Part shown: piece by piece, positions 60,330 to 64,000 of the stretch
Layout of the letters: every line of letters starts with the position of its first letter
Position numbering within the stretch: position 1 is the first letter of the stretch
Origin: Malaya genurostris
Taxonomy: Eukaryota > Arthropoda > Insecta > Diptera > Culicidae
Length of the DNA: 64,000 nucleotides
Direction of reading: 5' to 3'
Assembly (NCBI RefSeq): GCF_030247185.1
Contig: NC_080571.1
Span: 5,763,001 to 5,827,000, forward strand
Made by a program: the position numbers and the translations under genes
Notes under the pieces: model-generated
Seen by the model: only the letters and a program-made list of their open reading frames with translations
Told to the model about the DNA's origin: nothing
Database searches by the model: none

Positions 60330-63300
60330 AGAGACGCTTTGATCAGCTCAGCAATTGCAGCCAGTATTTTTTTGAGGTGATTGATGAATTAAAAATATCC
60401 TAATTTACTTTTCATCTCGGAATCGAATTTTCAAATGAAACGTTTGATCATCTGAATAGTTTCAGCGTGCGCGAAGCGCTTTAGCATTGTTTGTCTTTCT
60501 GTAAAATCATGCAACCAAAAGACAAGGTTGATTAGGAAATTAGTTTTCATTCATACATTAATTTTTTTCGGCATATGATTCATAAATCTAAACACTTACA
60601 TTTAATCTGCTTGTAATTCTTAAAAATAAATTATCACATTGTATCAAGGAAACAGCCTGGTTTACTGGATCTTTTTGTTACCAGGGAAAAAAGTGTTCTC
60701 ATTTCTGGCTAACAATAGTTGGGTTGTGTTGGCGTCGTTATTGTAGTAGCTGTTGTTGTTTATGCTGCTGTTGTTCTTGTATTTTTTGTTGTTTTTGGTG
60801 TTGTCGTTTGGGAACATTTTTGTCTTTTCTCAAGCATAGTACAACTCGAGGTGTTAGTGTCGATGTTAGTTGTAGCGGGTTTGCCTAGTTTCACAATGGT
60901 TGCAGTTGATGCTTTAGCAGATGATGTCCCAATACTCTTTGTTTTTGATTAATCATGACTTTTCCAGAGTTTGGATGCACCATATTGAGTAGGTTGTCTA
61001 GAAAATTGAAATCTAGCTAATTCTCGTAGATGACCAGCAATTTTCAAGAGTACCTTTAGCCTTGATCATATGCACGTAAGACGGAATCGCCTTATATCTG
61101 AAAAAACAAATCACGCTACCATTCTCTTTCGTCACAAAGAGTCTCACTGAACTGTGACATGTTTTATCAAATATAATGCTCAATGATTTGCTGGGAAGGT
61201 CATGTTCATTCACCACTGTGGTGTCGTCTACAACGTACAAATAGAATTTGTATGTACCATTAACATACTCAACACTGTGCACCTCGTTGTTAACCGATGT
61301 GATGCATCTCGTTCACATTTAAACATATTGCGCTACACGTTTTGTTCAATTGTATTTCTATGTCGGATGAGGTTCGAACTCGAACTGAGAAGCTGGTGAA
61401 AAGGTACAAAGCGACAAAAATGATGATGACTTTTCCTACCGCGAGAAAGTTGTTTGAGAATAACCCTACCCTAAAAAAAGATTAAATTTACAAGAAAGGT
61501 AGTTCATGTCAGCTTCCACTAGATCTAGCGACATTCACAAGAAGCCAAGCTCTACTGTCCCATATTCGGCAACATTTCTCAGACCAAGTGTTTCAGCAAT
61601 AACAGGGGAGAGTGTTTGGTTGCCGGTATCCCACAGTTTTTTCTGACCTTTTTAGAATTGAAGAACATAACTGGCGAATTAAATCTATTTCGTGATCGTC
61701 TATAGAATTCGTTAGTAAAAACATTCTTCACTGTCAGGCATGGCCATAGGCCAAGAGAGCTAAAGCGAAGCTAACCATCAAGACTTTCGTTCAAAACACC
61801 TCCGAAATAAATAAACTCCTTTTTTTCTTTCATCATTTCCTCGGATGCCGGTAACCGAACACCTTTCAATGACTAGAACTTTACTAAATATGTGAAAAAA
61901 ATCGATCGCTGGAATCAATTAAATTCCTTAATATATTGTTAGGTCAGAACTTTGGCTGAATGAGATCATTGGTCACTATCAGAACTAATACGGACAGAAT
62001 AAAAATTATTTAGTCGATTACCAATTTTAGTTTCGAATGAGTTTTGAATTATTGATATCGGTTAATCTTTATCTAAAAAAGAGCGGTAATCAGTTTTGAC
62101 GTCACTTCTGCCATTATACGAGATCACTGGAACTGAAAGTGACAGTCATTTGAGATTCAAATCTGTTTAATGAACCAAACCAAATTTCCAAACGAGCCTA
62201 TCTTTGTTGAAATCGGTTGTCATCACGAGAAAATGGAGCGGAGAAAATAAATACGCGTTTAGTTGGTTACATTACTTATACCATTATCAGTGGCGTCTCG
62301 TCCTTATGTGCACCTCGTGCTCTGGACAACCGGTCGAATTGAAGGAATGAATTGCGTCCCCAACCCCATCCAAATTCTATTATTTTTTTGGAACCTTTAT
62401 TTATTCGATGAAAGCAGGTTGGATCGCACCGAAATTGCGTGTATTTACACGCATCTCAGACATAAAATATCAGTGCATCTGTTGTCGCTGTGTTAGTGTC
62501 TTTTCCGTGCACATGAGCTACTGCACAGATTCAAGAGAAAGAATTACTCAGCTCAGCTCAGAGATTTGTTTGTTTAATAAAAAATGGCGGTTACGTCACT
62601 TATACCATTATATCTCCGGAGCCAGCAGTCACAGACATTTGATCTTCGAACTTGACCAATGTCCCAATAGTAGCTTTCAAATGAGCCTGAGTTTGCTGAA
62701 ATCGGTTCGGCCATCTTCAAGAAAATTGAGCACGAAAAAAATAGTGGTATGGTGCACATACATACACAAATAAACACATACAGACATTTTCCGATCTCGT
62801 CGAGCTGAGTCGACTAGTATATAACATCGATGCTCCGTTAGAAAGTTTTTCCAGCAATTCTATTATCTTTCTACAGAAAGGCAAATTGACAGATCAAACA
62901 GCTTTTGGGCATGAGTTCGAGTGAAGTATGCCTGGTTGGGAAACAACTCCAATTTCGTCCATCGCACTGACAAACATGAATTTATTGGGGTGCTTTTCTG
63001 AGCGTACTACTCGGTTTCTTAGAACTATTCTCATAGAATTTTCAATGCAGAAAATATGCATACAATTTATATAGGTCAACCGACAAAATGTTTCGACCTG
63101 ATAGACGAATTTCGGTTTTGGAGAACCTCTGTCACGCACGGAAAAAGGAAAGTTGCGCTACCACCTTGGACGGAGCCTCCTAATCTACCGGCGAAAACTC
63201 TTACGAAAACATTTGGGCCATCATGAAGGAAATCCTGTCTACAATTTGAAGCCGCTCTCAGGAAATTCGAAAATATGCCTTGTTCCGCTTCCGGGATGCA

Positions 63301-64000
63301 TGTGAGCCGGAACGTTCTACTCTTTGGTAAGAATATCTCATAAAAAGGATAGATATTTGCTACAAAATAAACAACTTATGAATAGATTCTACTGCTTGCA
63401 ATCAGATAAAAAATAAGTTCTAGAAAAAAAACCTTCGAACAGAGTTCGTTAGAGTCCAAAGAACTATCGCGCTATTATTCACTGTCGAATTCATCATCTG
63501 GAAGAACTTTCGGTGGTAAATAATTTTCACGCAGCTACAGACACGGGATGGTGACGTAGCTTCGTATCGTGGTCCCTTTCGTTCACCTTCAGTTGGTGTT
63601 GATGATGGTGATGACGACTATGCAGAAGTTTAAATAAGTTCAAGTAAAAGTGAAAGTTTTCGCTTCTGTCTTCCTCTTTCCTCGTTCGTTCAGTCTCGTT
63701 TTAAACCGCTGCTGTCCGTTGTTATAAATTTTCGTTTTCCTATACTTGTTTCGCTATGTTGTTATCTATATTTACCGCACCGCATACCTACAAGACACCG
63801 AACAGAAGCAGAAGCAATTCACCGCATCAACAAAACTTAGTGCTTGGTGGGGTAATAAACGTGCCCGGGTTCGTGGATGTGAGTGATCGTGATCGGGTTT
63901 ACCAAAACGAAGCCCGCAAATAACGTGTTTATGGCATAAAACGATAGACGGGTTGTGCAGTTTGGGAGAAAACTGCAATCTTTCTGCCACAATGCCATTT
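60330..64000. other. Unassigned AT-rich DNA to the window end
   Basis: Contains a GTT-rich low-complexity stretch (60716-60800), a degenerate R1-like repeat ending near 62890, and otherwise no recognisable gene. A minus-strand open frame at 61013-61282 has protein-like composition but no motif I can name. The last 400 bases have more balanced composition and could be promoter or 5' UTR, but nothing decisive is visible. Confidence 0.4.

Noticed and set aside
60719..60952. 77-residue Val-rich ORF
   Set aside because: It comes from a GTT-rich low-complexity stretch with no domain.

Overview
This window is eukaryotic nuclear DNA from an insect, most likely a mosquito (dipteran, perhaps culicine; inferred). 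It is AT-rich, its genes have short GT-AG introns plus a few long introns full of transposons, and it carries tRNA-derived SINEs, many MITEs, a BEL/Pao retrotransposon and mariner relics. No prokaryotic feature (operon, CRISPR, Shine-Dalgarno site) is present.

Host genes, left to right: (1) Pcf11 (pre-mRNA 3'-end cleavage and transcription termination), minus strand, 1-12776, ten coding exons resolved here, C-terminus beyond the left edge. (2) An RSRC1-like RS-domain splicing protein, plus, 15459-16269, convergent with (3) mitochondrial ribosomal protein mL41, minus, 16350-16826. (4) NARS2, mitochondrial asparaginyl-tRNA synthetase, plus, 34463-35948. (5) A CFAP97/KIAA1430-domain protein, plus, 37054-37722. 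(6) RpS15 (uS19), minus, 37902-38351. (7) Importin-alpha3 (KPNA3/4 type), plus, 42249-47639, five coding exons. (8) A Gln/Asn-rich four-finger C2H2 transcription factor, minus, 54320-56158, whose 5' coding exon(s) were not found.

The most striking region is 17474-32397, a nested stack of mobile DNA. The outermost element is a young BEL/Pao-type LTR retrotransposon with nearly identical LTRs, a 5-bp ACTAC target duplication and a primer-binding site matching tRNA-Trp. Its leader is a tandem array whose units repeat part of the primer-binding site. Its 1404-residue ORF runs Gag, protease and reverse transcriptase, then passes in frame, without RNase H or integrase, into an envelope-like fusion protein. 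Two DNA transposons have inserted in the leader: a mariner-superfamily 'snap-back' element with perfect 174-bp inverted ends (TA duplication, 18160-19084), and a 7-kb element with 16-bp terminal repeats, an 8-bp duplication and a multi-exon P-like transposase carrying an unusual zinc finger (20099-27063). That element itself hosts smaller insertions.

Other structure: a perfect 682-bp palindrome about 100 bp upstream of the RSRC1-like start codon, a related head-to-head MITE array at 58.07-60.33 kb, several hairpin MITEs, two SINEs with clear target duplications, a mariner transposase relic and a LINE fragment inside importin-alpha intron 2, and a second LINE fragment near 50.6 kb. Calls were made by reading and translating the sequence; no database search was run.
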